From contig NZ_CP045296.1 of assembly GCF_009363095.1 (NCBI RefSeq), positions 682,001 to 746,000 on the forward strand: a stretch of 64,000 bases of DNA, in the 5' to 3' direction. This document shows, piece after piece, positions 1 to 8,231 of this stretch. This DNA is from Paenibacillus cellulositrophicus (GTDB lineage: Bacteria; Bacillota; Bacilli; Paenibacillales; Paenibacillaceae). The notes beneath the pieces were generated by a model. The model was given only the letters and a program-made list of their open reading frames with translations. It made no database searches and was not told the origin of the DNA. Each line of letters starts with the position of its first letter. Position 1 is the first letter of the stretch. Made by a program: the position numbers and the translations under genes.

Positions 1-1
1 G

Positions 2-778
2 TTCCATCATGTCAACCTGCTGAGTGCGGAGCTGGAAGCCAGCGAGGCCGAACGCAAAAAACTGGACCGCATGAAGGAAGAGTGGATCGCGAATATCACG
101 CATGACATTAAAACACCGCTGGCTTCGATCCAAGGATACGCCGAAATGATGAGGGACCAGGATTATGAGTTTACGACCGGAGAAATGCGCGATTACGCGG
201 AAATCATCGAACAGAAATCCCACTACTTGAAAGACGTCATTGAAGATTTGAACTTGTCCACCCGCCTTAAAAACAAAAATATTACGCTTAACCTGAAGAA
301 CGTCAATCTGGTCAGCCTGGTGCGCAGCGTAATTATCGACGTGCTGAATGATCCCCGATACAGCGGCAGGAACATCGATTTCGGCTACAACGAAGAGACC
401 ATTCAGGTAAAAGTGGACGACCTCCTCATTCGCAGGGCCGTCAGCAATTTAATATACAACGCGATGGTTCATAACGCAGAGGATACGGTCATTGAGGTTG
501 GGGTAGAGAAAACGGCGGATTCGGTGACGATGATCATAGAGGATCATGGGAAAGGCATCCGCAAAGAGGAACTGGACCGGATTTTTGACCGCTATTACCG
601 CGGAACCCATACGGGCGAGAAGCATAAAGGTTCAGGACTGGGGATGGCCATCGCACATGATATCGTGGAAGCACATGGAGGGGAGATCCGCGTCACCAGC
701 GAGCTCCATCAAGGAACGAGGATCGAAATCAGGCTTCATCCGCTTCCAGAAGTTCACAAATCCGATGAGATCCTATAA
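2..778 (+). CDS. Sensor histidine kinase, C-terminal part (5' end outside window)
   Basis: The frame is already open at base 2, so the sensor part lies upstream of the window. What is visible is the cytoplasmic kinase core. A coiled-coil-like lead-in is followed by an H-box with THDIKTP (phospho-accepting His codon at 101-103), an N-box with NLIYNA, a G1 box with DHGKG and a G2 box with GSGLGMA. This is a HisKA plus HATPase_c architecture, expected to autophosphorylate and pass phosphate to a response regulator probably encoded just upstream. The order of boxes is normal and nothing looks broken. The signal sensed cannot be read from this fragment. The 61-bp gap to the next gene holds no clear terminator, so co-transcription with the SUMF1-like gene is possible. 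Confidence 0.9.
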   Translation, partial: FHHVNLLSAELEASEAERKKLDRMKEEWIANITHDIKTPLASIQGYAEMMRDQDYEFTTGEMRDYAEIIEQKSHYLKDVIEDLNLSTRLKNKNITLNLKNVNLVSLVRSVIIDVLNDPRYSGRNIDFGYNEETIQVKVDDLLIRRAVSNLIYNAMVHNAEDTVIEVGVEKTADSVTMIIEDHGKGIRKEELDRIFDRYYRGTHTGEKHKGSGLGMAIAHDIVEAHGGEIRVTSELHQGTRIEIRLHPLPEVHKSDEIL

Positions 779-839
779 GATAAAGATTCCTATATCATTT
801 GATGGATGATAAAGAGTCAAGATTCATGGGAGGTAAAGT

Positions 840-1559
840 TTGAATTTGGCCGAATGGATGACGAGTCTTGGCGAATATCCGATGATGCGTATTCCAGGTG
901 GAGACGTTGCGCTTAGGGATGACAGGGTTAAAAGATCATGGAATGTCAAGCTGGATGCCTTTTTCATGGCACCCGTCCCGGTAACGAATGCATTCTACGA
1001 CGCCGTGTTGCAGCATAAAACCCGCACGCACGGACGTTCGAAAGCACCAGTCACAGGGGTATCATGGTTCGAAGCAGTCTCATTTTGTAATACGCTGTCC
1101 CGGCAAGCGGGACTGGAGCCTTGTTATGAGATTGCCGATGAGGAGCGTGTCGTCTGGAATCGGGAAGCGGACGGCTATCGTCTGCCTACAGAGGCCGAAT
1201 GGCAGCATGCATGTAAAGCAGGCTCTCAAGGCTACCGATACGGCGAATTAGAAGAAGTCGCCTGGTTCCAGGAGAATTCCGATGGCATGACGCATGAAGT
1301 CGGAGGCAAACTGCCGAATGCGTGGGGGCTGTACGACATGCTGGGAAATGTATGGGAATGGTGCTGGGATCTGTATGACGAAGAGGTATACGGATCCTAC
1401 CGCATATTCCGGGGAGGCAGCTGGGCGGAAGAAGCAAGAGGCTGCGGAGCGACGTGCCGCCGGCGCAGCCACCCGACGTTTCAGATCGACGATCTCGGAT
1501 TTCGCCTGGCCCGCTCAATATTCTCCAATGATGGAGATAGGCATCGGTCATTCGGATAA
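840..1559 (+). CDS. SUMF1/FGE-sulfatase domain protein, lacking the first catalytic Cys
   Basis: A 239-residue single-domain protein of the formylglycine-generating-enzyme (SUMF1/EgtB/PvdO) fold. Family motifs are clear: GVSWFEA near 73, YRLPTEAEW near 113-121, GLYDMLGNVWEW near 163-174, FRGGSW near 190-195 and LGFRLARS near 219-226. In true FGE two cysteines follow GGSW at positions +2 and +7. Here +2 is Glu197 and only +7 (Cys202) is present, so copper-dependent formylglycine formation is unlikely. No sulfatase gene is nearby. The TTG start at 840 is chosen for the GGGAGGT site ending about 5 bases upstream. The biochemical role is unknown; members of this fold also serve as C-type-lectin-like binding or oxidoreductase modules. 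Confidence 0.85.
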   Translation: MNLAEWMTSLGEYPMMRIPGGDVALRDDRVKRSWNVKLDAFFMAPVPVTNAFYDAVLQHKTRTHGRSKAPVTGVSWFEAVSFCNTLSRQAGLEPCYEIADEERVVWNREADGYRLPTEAEWQHACKAGSQGYRYGELEEVAWFQENSDGMTHEVGGKLPNAWGLYDMLGNVWEWCWDLYDEEVYGSYRIFRGGSWAEEARGCGATCRRRSHPTFQIDDLGFRLARSIFSNDGDRHRSFG

Positions 1560-1586
1560 GCTGCCTGTTCTATTCGAATCATAAGA

Positions 1587-1615
1587 GAAGGACCACCCGG
1601 AAAGGGTGGTCCTTC
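1587..1615. terminator. Bidirectional rho-independent terminator
   Basis: A perfect 12-bp stem (1587-1598 with 1604-1615, GAAGGACCACCC arm) encloses a 5-base loop. It lies between the convergent SUMF1-like and epoxide hydrolase genes and can end transcription from both sides. Confidence 0.85.
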
Positions 1616-1620
1616 TTCCG

Positions 1621-2847
1621 TTACCGGCGGCCGTGAAAGGTCCGGCGTAAATCTTGAACCCACAGCTCCGGCACTTCCCACGGTATAAAGTGGCCTCCTT
1701 CTTCGTGGGCAGTAATATTGACGTGGTTATACCACGCTGCGCGGTCGGTCTTGAGAAAATGCTCCACGCGTTGATCGGTCGTCACGCCGGGCGGATTTTC
1801 GTATCCCACGAAAGTGATGCCGGTCGGCGCTTCGATAACAGGATGGCGTGAATGGGAGGGCTCCCATGGATACCGGTTGTTATTGGCATAGACGCGCATA
1901 GACGTTTCGATGGCGTTATTGACCCAGAAAATCGTGGCGTGCGTCAGGAGGTCATCCTTGGAGAACACCTGTTCAATACTGCCTTTGTTGTCGCTCCACT
2001 TGATCCAGCGTTCAAGAATCCAGGCCAGCATGCCGACAGGTGAATCGCTGAGCCCGTAAGCAAGCGTGCCGGGATCCAGAACGTGCACGGCAAGATGCGA
2101 AGCAAACCGGCGGTCCAGCTCCAACAATTGATTCCGGATCTCCTCAGGCAGGTCATCCGGAATCGGACGTCCGCCGGCATAATCCCAGGCGCGTTCCCCG
2201 TTAAAGAAGTCCAATTTGAGAGCCGAACCGATATGAATACCATACAGCTCGGCTCCGTATTTATGCCCGAGCTGACCGGTGATCAGCGCGCCGACATCGC
2301 ATCCGGCAGCAGCATACTTCTCGTATCCGAGCATGTCCGTCATGAGGGTGTGCCACAGATCGGCCATCTTCCAGAAGTTCATGTCCGGATGGTCGGGAAG
2401 CGGAGCAGAGAAGCCGAAGCCCGGCAGCGAAGGGACGATGACATCAAAAGCATCGGAGGGATCACCTCCATGCGCTCCCGGGTCAGCGAGCGGATCCACC
2501 ACTTTGGACCAATGCCAGAACGTCCATGGCCAGCCATGGGACAAAATGAGGGGAACCGGGTTTGGCCCCACTCCGGGCTTGCGCATAAAATGGACAGGCA
2601 CACCGTTGACTTTGACTTGATAATGCTCATAGGCGTTGATCGCCTTCTCGGATTTACGCCAGTCGAATTCGTGAATCCAGTAATCGACGAGCGCTTTCAG
2701 TTCATCGCGGCGTACGCCGTAGTAACCGTCTTCGTTACCTGCATCCAGGGGCCATCTGACGGAGGTAAGACGACGGTTCAGATCGTTCAGTACCTCTTCG
2801 GAAACATGGATGGGACTTGCTTTAAATGGAAATTCGGCATGGGACAT
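1621..2847 (-). CDS. Epoxide hydrolase-type alpha/beta hydrolase
   Basis: 408 residues, with the layout of the microsomal-type epoxide hydrolases: an N-terminal EHN region (about 1-110, with RWPLD near 31) followed by an alpha/beta-hydrolase domain. The HGWP oxyanion motif is at 104-107. The nucleophile-elbow Asp is D184 in GCDVG, where most relatives have GGDWG. The catalytic His lies near the C-terminus in HEEGGHF. The family opens epoxides through an ester intermediate on the Asp; the real substrate is unknown. The ATG has an AGGAGGA site 6 bases upstream. It lies 66 bp downstream of the MarR gene on the same strand, so the pair probably forms a repressor plus detoxification-enzyme operon. 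The altered elbow residues make substrate prediction less safe. Confidence 0.88.
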   Translation of the reverse strand: MSHAEFPFKASPIHVSEEVLNDLNRRLTSVRWPLDAGNEDGYYGVRRDELKALVDYWIHEFDWRKSEKAINAYEHYQVKVNGVPVHFMRKPGVGPNPVPLILSHGWPWTFWHWSKVVDPLADPGAHGGDPSDAFDVIVPSLPGFGFSAPLPDHPDMNFWKMADLWHTLMTDMLGYEKYAAAGCDVGALITGQLGHKYGAELYGIHIGSALKLDFFNGERAWDYAGGRPIPDDLPEEIRNQLLELDRRFASHLAVHVLDPGTLAYGLSDSPVGMLAWILERWIKWSDNKGSIEQVFSKDDLLTHATIFWVNNAIETSMRVYANNNRYPWEPSHSRHPVIEAPTGITFVGYENPPGVTTDQRVEHFLKTDRAAWYNHVNITAHEEGGHFIPWEVPELWVQDLRRTFHGRR

Positions 2848-2913
2848 AGTGATCCTCCTCTGACGTGATTTGGAGCCGACGAAAAGGTGAACATTTCAAG
2901 CGAGAAAAATCCG

Positions 2914-3360
2914 CTAAGCGTCGCCAGCAATTTCGACCAGGCGCCTCAATGCCGGGATGGCATCAGCTATCGCCTGTCTTTCTTCCGTCGTGAGATGTTC
3001 CGCAAAACCGGCAATCCGACGGATCCGTTCCAGGCGCCGGGAATCGATCACGTTTGCTCCCTGGGGGGTAATATGCACGAGAACAACGCGGCCGTCATTT
3101 GGATCGGATCTTCGTTCCACGAGCCCGTCCCTCTCCAGCTTGGTTACAATTTGCGTGATCGCCGACTGGGTTACCTGCTCCGTGGCAGTCAGTTCTGTCA
3201 GGCGCATCGGACTGTTGTGGGTTAGCGTGTGCAGGACCGACAGGGCGGTGAAGCTGAGCTTTTCAATGGACGGCAGTCGAATATTAATCCGGGTCAGATT
3301 TTCAATCACTCGAACAAAATCGGCGACATCCAATTCTTTGGATAGATGTTTAGGTTTCAT
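2914..3360 (-). CDS. MarR family transcriptional regulator
   Basis: 148 residues with the MarR winged-helix pattern: the recognition-helix stretch (TQSAITQIVTKLERDGLVER, about residues 68-87) is followed by the wing DPNDGRVVLVHIT. Flanking helices would form the dimer interface. MarR proteins usually repress their own operon and release DNA on binding a small aromatic or oxidant ligand; here the partner gene is the epoxide hydrolase downstream. No ribosome binding site is seen before the ATG, and the best -10 (TATATT, 3372-3367) ends 6 bases before it, so a leaderless message is plausible. An inverted repeat over this promoter (3371-3398) is the likely operator. Confidence 0.88.
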   Translation of the reverse strand: MKPKHLSKELDVADFVRVIENLTRINIRLPSIEKLSFTALSVLHTLTHNSPMRLTELTATEQVTQSAITQIVTKLERDGLVERRSDPNDGRVVLVHITPQGANVIDSRRLERIRRIAGFAEHLTTEERQAIADAIPALRRLVEIAGDA

Positions 3361-3366
3361 GTCTAT

Positions 3367-3396
3367 AATATATTAGAAACTTATATAAATGTCTAA
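3367..3396 (-). promoter_or_regulatory. MarR operon promoter, possibly leaderless
   Basis: On the minus strand a -35 TTAGAC (3396-3391) and a -10 TATATT (3372-3367) are 18 bases apart. A start about 7 bases after the -10 falls on the A of the MarR ATG (3360), and no Shine-Dalgarno is present. Confidence 0.45.
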
Positions 3397-3398
3397 TA
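3371..3398. promoter_or_regulatory. Inverted repeat, likely MarR operator
   Basis: TATTAGA (3371-3377) and TCTAATA (3392-3398) are perfect 7-bp inverted half-sites with a 14-bp AT-rich spacer. They cover the promoter of the MarR gene and sit between it and the divergent VanW gene, as expected for an autorepressor site. Confidence 0.55.
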
Positions 3399-3511
3399 TA
3401 AATTGGGAATGGATGAGAATTGGAGGTGAATGATTTTTGTGGAATCGCATCATAATAGCAGGATGAAAGCAGGATCTGCTCCAAACACCATGATGAAACG
3501 AGTGATGAGGC

Positions 3512-4471
3512 TTGAGATGGACATCCGCGGCATGCCTCCTGTTCATGCTGCTGCATAATCCGGCCGCAGATCAAGAACAGGCACAGGACAAGCTTACGGT
3601 CACCCATGAAGGAAAAACCATCTCCGTGCTCAATCGAGACGCGCACAGCTTGGGGGTGTTTCCTTTACTGGACAAGGAACAATATAATGCATGGGTCAAC
3701 GAATTGGACCGGAAAACCTATAAGGAAGCACAAAACGCCAGTTTTGACGCCGGGGGGCGCATTGTCGAGGGGAAGAACGGGTACAAGCTCGACCGCAGAG
3801 CTTTTTTAATGAAGTATTATACGTATCTGTACGAAACGAGCGGGCCGGCCGTGATTGAGGTTCCGACGTACCCGGTATATCCGAAGGTCGATACGGAACT
3901 GCTCGCGTCTTTGCGTTCGAAGCAAATCGGTTATTATATTACTTACTACAACGCCGGCAACCGAGACCGCTCGCATAATATTGCTCTGGCGGCCGAAGCG
4001 ATTGACGGTACGGTCATCTTTCCTGGTGAACGGTTCTCGTTTAACCGGGTGGTCGGCATACGAACGACCGGCAGAGGATACCGCCGGGCCGCCGTCATTG
4101 TGCGGGGCGAATTATCTGAAGGCGTAGGAGGCGGCATCTGTCAGGTATCCTCCACCTTGTTTAATGCCGCCGATCGCGCCGGGCTGAAGATCGTTCAGCG
4201 ATATTCCCACAGCCGTCACGTTCCCTATGTGCCATCGGGCAGAGATGCAACTGTAAGCTGGGGCGGACCGGATTTTGTTTTTGACAACGCGTACAACCAG
4301 CCGGTCCTTCTTCGCGCGTTTGCAGGCGGCGGCAGCATGGCTGTGTCCATTTTCTCATCTGATGTGATCGAATACTTCCCGAAAAAGGTCCCCAGCATAT
4401 CTCATCATCTGCCGGAAGAGGTGCGCGACATCACCGCAAGCCAAAACCCCGGCCATCAGAAGAAAAATTAG
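3512..4471 (+). CDS. VanW family exported protein
   Basis: About 319 residues. The VanW domain occupies the second half: NAGNRDRSHNIALAAEAIDGTV, then FPGERFSFNRVVG, then EGVGGGICQVSSTLFNAADRAGL and HSRHVPYVPSGRDATVSWGGPDF. The N-terminal region resembles the putative peptidoglycan-binding half found in relatives such as B. subtilis YoaR. VanW proteins are linked to the cell envelope; no enzymatic activity is established. The TTG at 3512 is the first start after an in-frame TGA (3506-3508). It gives a poor signal peptide, because the hydrophobic stretch ACLLFMLLH is not preceded by a basic n-region. A better one (MMKRVMR) begins at 3490 in another frame, so a small frameshift near 3505-3515 is possible. 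Confidence 0.75.
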   Translation: MRWTSAACLLFMLLHNPAADQEQAQDKLTVTHEGKTISVLNRDAHSLGVFPLLDKEQYNAWVNELDRKTYKEAQNASFDAGGRIVEGKNGYKLDRRAFLMKYYTYLYETSGPAVIEVPTYPVYPKVDTELLASLRSKQIGYYITYYNAGNRDRSHNIALAAEAIDGTVIFPGERFSFNRVVGIRTTGRGYRRAAVIVRGELSEGVGGGICQVSSTLFNAADRAGLKIVQRYSHSRHVPYVPSGRDATVSWGGPDFVFDNAYNQPVLLRAFAGGGSMAVSIFSSDVIEYFPKKVPSISHHLPEEVRDITASQNPGHQKKN

Positions 4472-4519
4472 ACCACAGGCTTGTCTTGAATCAGCTTTCA
4501 TAGTCCAAACGGAAACAAG

Positions 4520-5956
4520 TTAATTCCTTAAACTGTGCAGCGCACGGGCAAATCCGGCGATGCCTTGTCCAATGCATTCCGTCTTTGCACGCGCGAACGT
4601 AAACCGGACGAATCCGGCATTCGAACCGTACACGCTGCCAGGCACGAATACGACGCCGTTCCGGATCGCTGCTTCCAGCAGCTTTGCGTCATTGACTGGC
4701 TCGGACAGCTTGCACCACAAATGATGACCGCCTTTCGGAATATGGAATTGAATCTCCCCCGGCAGTTCCTTACGCAGCGCTTCGATCAGAAGATCGCGCT
4801 TATACATCAGATTTGTCCGCAGGCGGCCGAGATGAGGTTCAAAAAAGTCCGATTCCAAAAACTGCGCCGCCACTTGCTGGGGAATGACGCTAAGTCCAAA
4901 ATCCATCTGCTGCCTGGCATCCGCCAATCTCTGCACGACGGAATTCGGGGCAACCATCCATCCGATCCGCAGTCCCGAGGCGGCGATTTTGGAGAAGGAT
5001 CCGATGTAAATGACAGACCCGGACGTATCTATTGATTTTAAAGGCATGCGTGGTAAGCCTTCGTAATCGGTTAGGCTGTAAGGATCGTCTTCGATGATCG
5101 GCAGTCCGAGCTCGCTTGCGGTTTGAAGGAGCTTGTGGCGCCTGTCTTCGGCAAGCAGCGTACCTGTTGGATTTTGAAAATTCGGATTCGTAAATATCAT
5201 CTTGATGCGGTGTTTTTTGTGCAGTCCACGAATTTCTTCCGGCCTCATGCCGTCCTGATCTACGGGGAGCCGGAAGATCCGCAGTCCCGCCGACTGGAAC
5301 ATCGGCAGCGAATAATAATAGGATGGGTCCTCTATAGCAACGGCGTCGCCAGGGGACAGCAGGCATTGCGTAATTAAAAATAAGGACTGCTGAGACCCGG
5401 ATGTAATCAGGATGGACGATTCCGTCGCCTGAACCCCGCGGTATTCGGCCAAATATCGAACCAGAGCTTGCCGGAGCGGGATATATCCCTGCGGGTTGTC
5501 GTATCCCAAATACGATGCGTACTGATGTCTGCTCATGATTTCGCTGATTTCGCTTGTCGGGGCCAGATCGGCCGCAAGTTCTCCACTTGCAAAATCGACC
5601 AGGGAGGGATCCTGGCTCAGAGCTTCCCGAATTCTCCGGAGAAACGGAAGGTTGGGAAGAAAGCTCCCGCCTTCGGCATACCTGTTCCAGTTTGGTGTAT
5701 GTTTCGGTGAAGCACCCCACTTAAACTGGCTCACCCGAGTTCCGCTGCCGGAACGGCTTTCGATGATCCCGAGCGAGCGGAGTTCCGCAAAAGCTTGTAC
5801 GACCGTGCTCCGGTTTACGCCGATCTGCTCAGCCAATTTCCTTTCTGAAGGCAGCAGGCTGCCGGGCGGAAATTCCCCAAACGAAATTCGCCGCTCGATG
5901 TGGTCGGCGATTTGCTGATATAATGGTTTTTTACTTTCCCGGTCAAGACCCCACAT
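4520..5956 (-). CDS. MocR/PdxR-type GntR regulator with aminotransferase domain
   Basis: 478 residues. Residues 1-75 form a GntR winged helix (PLYQQIADHIERRI at 11-24, LPSERKLAEQIGVNRSTV at 35-52). Residues 110-478 form a fold-type I PLP aminotransferase domain, with NPNFQNPTG at 258-266, the cofactor-binding Asp at IIEDDPYS (288-294) and the Schiff-base Lys323 in SFSKIAASGLRIGW. All PLP residues are kept, so effector sensing through PLP-ligand chemistry is likely. Known relatives control PLP synthesis (PdxR), GABA use (GabR) or taurine use (TauR). No target pathway gene lies next to it; the divergent neighbour is a small membrane protein. Confidence 0.9.
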   Translation of the reverse strand: MWGLDRESKKPLYQQIADHIERRISFGEFPPGSLLPSERKLAEQIGVNRSTVVQAFAELRSLGIIESRSGSGTRVSQFKWGASPKHTPNWNRYAEGGSFLPNLPFLRRIREALSQDPSLVDFASGELAADLAPTSEISEIMSRHQYASYLGYDNPQGYIPLRQALVRYLAEYRGVQATESSILITSGSQQSLFLITQCLLSPGDAVAIEDPSYYYSLPMFQSAGLRIFRLPVDQDGMRPEEIRGLHKKHRIKMIFTNPNFQNPTGTLLAEDRRHKLLQTASELGLPIIEDDPYSLTDYEGLPRMPLKSIDTSGSVIYIGSFSKIAASGLRIGWMVAPNSVVQRLADARQQMDFGLSVIPQQVAAQFLESDFFEPHLGRLRTNLMYKRDLLIEALRKELPGEIQFHIPKGGHHLWCKLSEPVNDAKLLEAAIRNGVVFVPGSVYGSNAGFVRFTFARAKTECIGQGIAGFARALHSLRN

Positions 5957-6095
5957 ACGTTTTCACTTCCTCGAACAACAATTACGACACATTTTTATCA
6001 TCCTTTCCAATATAACTTATTCGCTTAACGATTTCTGTCTTTTTCTCACCGAAAGTTTTGCGTTTTCATGAACACGGCCCGTTTCATTTAGTGAA

Positions 6096-6395
6096 ATGGA
6101 TGGTCAGGGAACGATTGCAATGGCTGGTGTGTTCACGTCCGATGGTGATTATAATGAAACTGCAACAAATCTACTTGACGGGCGGGTGAACAGCATGGTC
6201 TGGCTGATGGTTTTTGCTGTGATCGTATTAATATGGGGACTCTTCGCAACGATGAGAATTGGACAATCTCAAAGCAATAAAGAACAAAATCCACAATACT
6301 TCCAGGATACGGGCAAAAAATGGTTTAGGCTTCTAGGCTTCTACGTAATTAGCATCGTTGCGGCAGCTATAATGATTGTGATTTTGATCAAGTGA
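6096..6395 (+). CDS. Small two-helix membrane protein, unknown function
   Basis: 99 residues from the first ATG; an in-frame ATG at 6120 has a better spaced GGGA upstream and would give 91 residues. Two hydrophobic segments are visible, about residues 33-52 (MVWLMVFAVIVLIWGLFATM) and 77-98, separated by a polar Q/N/K-rich stretch containing a short amphipathic KKWFRLLG. I do not recognise a family. It is divergent from the MocR gene, from which it is separated by about 140 bp, and could be that regulator's target, but this is inference only. Confidence 0.6.
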   Translation: MDGQGTIAMAGVFTSDGDYNETATNLLDGRVNSMVWLMVFAVIVLIWGLFATMRIGQSQSNKEQNPQYFQDTGKKWFRLLGFYVISIVAAAIMIVILIK

Positions 6396-6444
6396 AAAAC
6401 CAGAGGTAAATGATGAATTAATTGTAAATAAATATAAATAAAGG

Positions 6445-6473
6445 TTGTTAATGTTATCCAAACCGGATATACT
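6445..6473 (+). promoter_or_regulatory. Sigma-A promoter of the GH16 gene
   Basis: A -35 TTGTTA (6445-6450) and a -10 TATACT (6468-6473) are separated by exactly 17 bases. The predicted start is near 6480, giving a leader of about 170 nt before the GH16 ATG. Confidence 0.65.
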
Positions 6474-6477
6474 AGCA

Positions 6478-6492
6478 ATGTAAGCGCTTGCT
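6478..6492 (+). promoter_or_regulatory. cre site (CcpA operator) over the GH16 transcription start
   Basis: ATGTAAGCGCTTGCT matches the relaxed Bacillus cre consensus WTGNAANCGNWNNCW at every position, with the near-palindromic core AAGCGCTT. It begins 4 bases after the -10 and covers the predicted +1, the classic place for CcpA repression of a secreted glucanase. Confidence 0.7.
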
Positions 6493-6648
6493 TTAGTAGA
6501 TTGAGACTTCTAGATTTCCCTGCCGCTGTCCCATACCAAGTATAAAGCGAGGTGATCAACGTCCCAAAGGCGGGCTCTTTAATGATGCAGGTCTGATTTT
6601 CCTTATAGTGTCTGTGACGTTTTCCCAATTTGATGAGGAGGGAACAAG

Positions 6649-7881
6649 ATGCTGAAAAAAGGATTATACGGAATCATCATGGTCAGTCTTTTGATTGCTT
6701 TATTTCCTGTCAAACAGGTGAGTGCGGCTCCGAACTGGAAGCTGGTGTGGAGCGATGAATTTGACGGAACCGCGCTGAACCGTTCCAATTGGACTCCGGA
6801 GATCGGCACGGGCAGCGGCGGATGGGGAAACAACGAGCTTCAATACTATACGGACCGGTCGCAGAACTTGCAGGTTACCGGAGGAAATCTGGTGATTACG
6901 GCAAGAAAAGAATCATACGGCGGAATGAACTACACTTCGGCACGTATCAAAACGCAAAACCTGAAATCCTTTACCTATGGCAAAATAGAGGCTAGGATCA
7001 AGCTGCCTTCCGGACAAGGGCTGTGGCCGGCGTTCTGGATGCTGGGCAGCAACATCAGCACGGTGGGATGGCCGTACAGCGGGGAAATGGACATCATGGA
7101 GAGGGTTAATAACAACCCTTATGTTAACGGCACCGTTCACTGGGATGCGGGAGGGCATGCGGAATACGGAAGAGTGTCGGGCAACCTCGATTTTTCCCAA
7201 TACCATGTGTACAGCGTCGAATGGGATTCGAAGTATATCCGCTGGTTCGTTGACGGACAGCAGTTCAATGAATTTTATATTGAGAATGGCACCGGAAATA
7301 CCGAGGAATTTCAGCGGCCGTTCTTCCTGCTCTTGAACTTGGCGGTCGGCGGCAACTGGCCGGGGGCTCCGAACGATTCGACGCCGTTTCCTGCTCAAAT
7401 GCTCGTGGACTACGTCCGTGTATATCAGGACAATGGCCAGTCCAGCGCAATCAGCAACGGAGTTTATACTTTGGCCTCCAAGGCGAGCGGAAAAGTAATG
7501 GATGTCGTTGACGTGTCCATGGCCAGCGGAGCCAAAATCCAGCAGTGGACGAATTATACCGCCACCAACCAGCAATTCCGGATCGAAAGCACGGGTGACG
7601 GTTATTACAAGCTTACTGCCGTGCACAGCGGGAAAGTATTGGACGTGCCGAATTCGTCAACGGCAGCCGGTGTCCAGCTGCAGCAGTGGGATGATAACGG
7701 GACAAACGCGCAGCGGTGGAGCATTGTCGACGTAGGCGGAGGGTATTATAAGCTGGTTTCCAAAGTAAACGGACTCGTCGTTGACGTGTCCGGTTCATCC
7801 ACGGCGGATGGCGCGGCCGTCCAGCAGTGGACGGATAACGGAACGGACGCCCAGAAATGGGCTTTGACCAAAATCAACTAA
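6649..7881 (+). CDS. Secreted GH16 beta-glucanase with C-terminal ricin-type lectin domain
   Basis: 410 residues. The signal peptide (1-26, probable cut after VSA) is followed by a GH16 domain (about 29-261) with the laminarinase-type motif GEMDIME: Glu146 is the predicted nucleophile, Asp148 the helper and Glu151 the acid/base. The motif has an extra residue (ExDxxE), which points to laminarinase (beta-1,3 or beta-1,3-1,4-glucan) rather than lichenase. Residues 268-410 form a ricin B / CBM13 beta-trefoil with three QQW repeats, probably for carbohydrate or cell-wall binding. A GAGGAGGGA site precedes the ATG. It has its own promoter, cre site and terminator, so it is a monocistronic, catabolite-repressed gene. 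The exact glucan is not fixed by the sequence. Confidence 0.93.
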   Translation: MLKKGLYGIIMVSLLIALFPVKQVSAAPNWKLVWSDEFDGTALNRSNWTPEIGTGSGGWGNNELQYYTDRSQNLQVTGGNLVITARKESYGGMNYTSARIKTQNLKSFTYGKIEARIKLPSGQGLWPAFWMLGSNISTVGWPYSGEMDIMERVNNNPYVNGTVHWDAGGHAEYGRVSGNLDFSQYHVYSVEWDSKYIRWFVDGQQFNEFYIENGTGNTEEFQRPFFLLLNLAVGGNWPGAPNDSTPFPAQMLVDYVRVYQDNGQSSAISNGVYTLASKASGKVMDVVDVSMASGAKIQQWTNYTATNQQFRIESTGDGYYKLTAVHSGKVLDVPNSSTAAGVQLQQWDDNGTNAQRWSIVDVGGGYYKLVSKVNGLVVDVSGSSTADGAAVQQWTDNGTDAQKWALTKIN

Positions 7882-7883
7882 GG

Positions 7884-7921
7884 CACAAACAAGCAGTCCA
7901 CATATGGGCTGCTTGTTTGTG
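7884..7921 (+). terminator. Rho-independent terminator after GH16
   Basis: Arms 7884-7899 and 7906-7921 (CACAAACAAGCAG...) pair over 16 bases with one G-U, with a 6-base loop. The T-rich descending arm supplies the tract. It begins 2 bases after the GH16 stop. Confidence 0.75.
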
Positions 7922-7944
7922 TATATGCGACTGAAGCGGAACAC

Positions 7945-8130
7945 ATGCTAAAGTCTTGGCAATCGATGAGAAATTTCGGTGGATGGGCGTGCTATAATTT
8001 GGATGCGTTGTATCGCGATTTTACCGATAAACAGATCACGGTCGGTGAAATCGTTGAGCTTCCTACCGGCAGGGTGTATAACTTTGCAGATAATGAAGCG
8101 AATTACTTTGCGGTCATGGAAAAAAAATAA
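7945..8130 (+). CDS. Doubtful 61-residue ORF
   Basis: A short open frame that reads like a soluble protein fragment (YNLDALYRDFTDKQITVG, then ELPTGRVYNFADNEANYF), but with no convincing ribosome binding site and no family I recognise. It sits between the GH16 terminator and the nucleotidyltransferase gene. It may be a remnant of a larger gene or a chance frame. If it is not real, 7922-8231 holds no gene. Confidence 0.3.
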   Translation: MLKSWQSMRNFGGWACYNLDALYRDFTDKQITVGEIVELPTGRVYNFADNEANYFAVMEKK

Positions 8131-8231
8131 CGGCCGCTCACGGGCGGAAGAAGGGGCGATGGTAACGATCCGTCGCTCTTTTCGCAAGAAGGGAGTATGA
8201 CACGCAATCCCTGAACAAAGGAGGATTTCAG

